DNA of 31,670 bases from Verrucomicrobiota bacterium. GTDB taxonomy: Bacteria > Verrucomicrobiota > Verrucomicrobiia > Opitutales > Opitutaceae. The DNA lies in the NCBI GenBank assembly GCA_016721945.1, contig JADKHC010000040.1, positions 90,001 to 121,670 of the forward strand, read 5' to 3'. The notes beneath the pieces were generated by a model. The model was not told where the DNA came from. It worked only from the letters and a program-made list of their open reading frames with translations, and did no database searches. Shown in pieces: positions 29,986 through 31,670 of the stretch. A program made the position numbers and the translations under genes. The stretch's first letter is position 1; each line of letters opens with the position of its first letter.

Positions 29986-31659
29986 ATGCCCAACTCCCGC
30001 ACCTACGTCCCTCCAATATCCGCAACCGGCGGCTCTCACCTGCCTCGCGGCGCGGCATTGATCAATAACTCATTGCTCAATAAAGGCACCGCTTTCACCG
30101 ATGCGGAGCGCGACTCCCTCGGACTGCGCGGCCTTTTGCCCCCGCGCATTTTCCCCATGGAAGAGCAAGTCAAGCGTGCGCTCGGCAATCTACGGCGCAA
30201 AGGCGAGCCCCTCGACAAATACATCTTTCTCGCCGGTCTCCAGCAGCGCAACGAGACCCTCTTCTACCGCATCCTCACCGATCACCTTGAAGAGGTCATG
30301 CCCCTTATTTATACGCCGACTGTCGGCCAGGCTTGTCTTGAGTACGGCAGCATCTACCGCCGTCCGCGTGGCCTGTTTCTCTCGATCGAAGACCGAGGCA
30401 ACATCCGCGAAGTTCTCCGCCACTGGCCGCAGCACGCGCGCCTGATCGTCGTCACCGACGGCGAGCGCATCCTCGGCCTCGGCGATCTCGGCGCGCTCGG
30501 CATGGGCATCCCGATCGGCAAGCTCGCGCTCTACTCTGCCTGCGCCGGCGTCCATCCTTACTACTGCCTGCCGATCACGATCGATGTCGGCACCGACAAC
30601 GAAAAACTCCTGCAAGACCCGCTCTACATCGGCGCCCCTCGCAAACGTGTACGCGGCGAAGAGTACGACGCCTTCATGAAGGAATTCGTCGAAGCCGTGC
30701 AGGACGTTTATCCCGGCTGCTTGCTGCAGTTCGAAGACTTCGGCAACCACAACGCCTTTAACCTGCTGCGCACCTATCGCGACAAGGTCTGCTGTTTCAA
30801 CGACGACATCCAGGGCACCGCCTCCGTCGCACTCGCCGGCCTCATCTCCGCGACCCGCATCACCGGAACCAAGCTCTCCGCCCAAAAAATCCTCTTCCTC
30901 GGCGCAGGCGAAGCCGGCACCGGCATCGCGGACCTCTTCACCGCTGCCGCGATGCAGGAAGGCCTGAGCGAAGCCGACGCCCGCAAATGCTGCTGGTTCG
31001 TCGACTCGAAGGGCCTGCTCGTAAAAGGCCGTGGCGATAAACTTCCGTCGCACAAAGAGCCCTACGCGCACGACCACCCACAGATCAAGGATTTCGCCGA
31101 AGCCGTCGCGGCCATCAAACCCACCGCAATCATCGGCGTCTCCGGTCAGGCGCGTGCCTTCGACGAAAAAGTCGTGCGCACCTTCGCCGCGCAGCAGAAG
31201 CAACCCATCATCTTCTCGCTCTCCAATCCGACGTCGAAATCGGAATGCACCGCCGAGGAAGCCTACAAGTGGACCGAAGGCCGCTGCCTCTTCGCGAGCG
31301 GCAGTCCGTTCCCCGCCGTCGACTTCAACGGCAAACGCTACCAGACAGGCCAGGGTAACAACGTTTACATCTTCCCCGCTGTTGGTTTGGGCGTGATGGT
31401 CAGTCAGGCGCGCATCGTCACGGATAGCATGTTCCTCATCGCCGCGCAGACGCTTGCCGCCGAAGTCCGCCCTGAAGACGTAGAAGTTGGCCGCGTTTAT
31501 CCGTCGCTCAGCCGCATCCGCGAAGTCTCCATCAAGATCGCGGTCGCCGTAGCCGAGCTCGCTTGGAAAGAAGGCCTCACGAGTCTACCACGCCCGGCCG
31601 ATATCGCCGCCGACGTGCGCTCAAAGATGTTCTCGCCGGTCTATCAGACCTACGTTTGA
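29986..31659 (+). CDS. Malic enzyme (malate dehydrogenase, decarboxylating), large type
   Basis: Oxidative decarboxylation of malate to pyruvate and CO2 with NAD or NADP, linking the TCA pool to pyruvate. The 557-residue protein is of the long type found in eukaryotes and as MaeA in E. coli, not the MaeB type. Motifs are L-I-Y-T-P-T-V-G-Q-A-C, V-T-D-G-E-R-I-L-G-L-G-D-L-G, the metal site F-E-D-F-G-N-H-N-A-F, F-N-D-D-I-Q-G-T, the nucleotide loop F-L-G-A-G-E-A-G-T-G-I-A, F-V-D-S-K-G-L-L, and S-L-S-N-P-T-S-K-S-E-C-T-A-E. ATG at 29986 and stop TGA at 31657-31659, so it is complete 11 bases before the window's end. I cannot tell the cofactor from sequence. It stands alone on its side of a long gene-free stretch. 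Confidence 0.95.
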   Translation: MPNSRTYVPPISATGGSHLPRGAALINNSLLNKGTAFTDAERDSLGLRGLLPPRIFPMEEQVKRALGNLRRKGEPLDKYIFLAGLQQRNETLFYRILTDHLEEVMPLIYTPTVGQACLEYGSIYRRPRGLFLSIEDRGNIREVLRHWPQHARLIVVTDGERILGLGDLGALGMGIPIGKLALYSACAGVHPYYCLPITIDVGTDNEKLLQDPLYIGAPRKRVRGEEYDAFMKEFVEAVQDVYPGCLLQFEDFGNHNAFNLLRTYRDKVCCFNDDIQGTASVALAGLISATRITGTKLSAQKILFLGAGEAGTGIADLFTAAAMQEGLSEADARKCCWFVDSKGLLVKGRGDKLPSHKEPYAHDHPQIKDFAEAVAAIKPTAIIGVSGQARAFDEKVVRTFAAQQKQPIIFSLSNPTSKSECTAEEAYKWTEGRCLFASGSPFPAVDFNGKRYQTGQGNNVYIFPAVGLGVMVSQARIVTDSMFLIAAQTLAAEVRPEDVEVGRVYPSLSRIREVSIKIAVAVAELAWKEGLTSLPRPADIAADVRSKMFSPVYQTYV

Positions 31660-31670
31660 GCGCCGCGCTT

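Noticed and set aside
30190..31203. 337-residue minus-strand open frame
   Set aside because: Shadow of malic enzyme; no motifs.
1..31670. CRISPR array, tRNA, rRNA, insertion sequence or phage genes
   Set aside because: None of the regular spacing, cloverleaf, conserved RNA or transposase/integrase motifs was seen on either strand. Palindromes here are single or paired, not arrayed.

Overview
The window is GC-rich, gene-dense bacterial chromosome. Gene content suggests a Gram-negative member of the Verrucomicrobiota, probably Opitutales/Opitutaceae: an Asp23/AmaP-type pair beside accBC, a standalone ADP-heptose adenylyltransferase, an atypical pyruvate kinase, a eukaryotic-length malic enzyme, a Hsp70 side operon and many intergenic palindromic repeats. 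The placement comes from gene style and memory of such genomes, not from a search; genus is not assignable.

Layout. 1-3223 (+): a possible efp tail, accB (TTG start) and accC for malonyl-CoA synthesis, a terminator, then an Asp23 protein and a one-TM Asp23/AmaP-like partner. 3252-4124 (-): prmA. 4606-5424 (+): a secreted lysozyme-like protein. 5482-10538 (-): a tight run read right to left, manA, an AsmA-like membrane protein, grpE, dnaJ, hldE-type adenylyltransferase (rfaE2) and purN; dnaK is not here. 10645-14209 (+): ftsK and a RodZ-like HTH membrane protein, each with a terminator. 14417-15579 (-): a thioredoxin-like [2Fe-2S] ferredoxin and a YdjM-type membrane protein.

15657-21319 (-) is the most interesting gene block: a compact operon with a degenerate J-domain/helical-repeat protein (split by an apparent frameshift), a 203-residue protein whose C-terminus resembles the GrpE wing, an 830-residue Hsp70 with an extra domain between its nucleotide- and substrate-binding parts and an enlarged lid, and a TPR protein anchored by one TM helix. 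It reads like a self-contained second chaperone machine with its own co-chaperones, separate from the ordinary GrpE-DnaJ genes 8 kb away.

21554-31659 is mostly plus strand: a cytidylate-kinase-like protein, a YycJ-type metallo-hydrolase, pyruvate kinase, (minus) a Tat-exported metallo-beta-lactamase-fold hydrolase, divergently a large hybrid histidine kinase with a periplasmic solute-binding sensor, and malic enzyme. 

Intergenic regions carry at least five kinds of palindromic or dispersed repeat. The best is a roughly 130-170 bp element present twice (14884-15021 and 29394-29562) in opposite orientation; relative to its shared flank, the core between its inverted arms lies in opposite orientations in the two copies. 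No tRNA, rRNA, CRISPR array, insertion sequence or prophage was seen.
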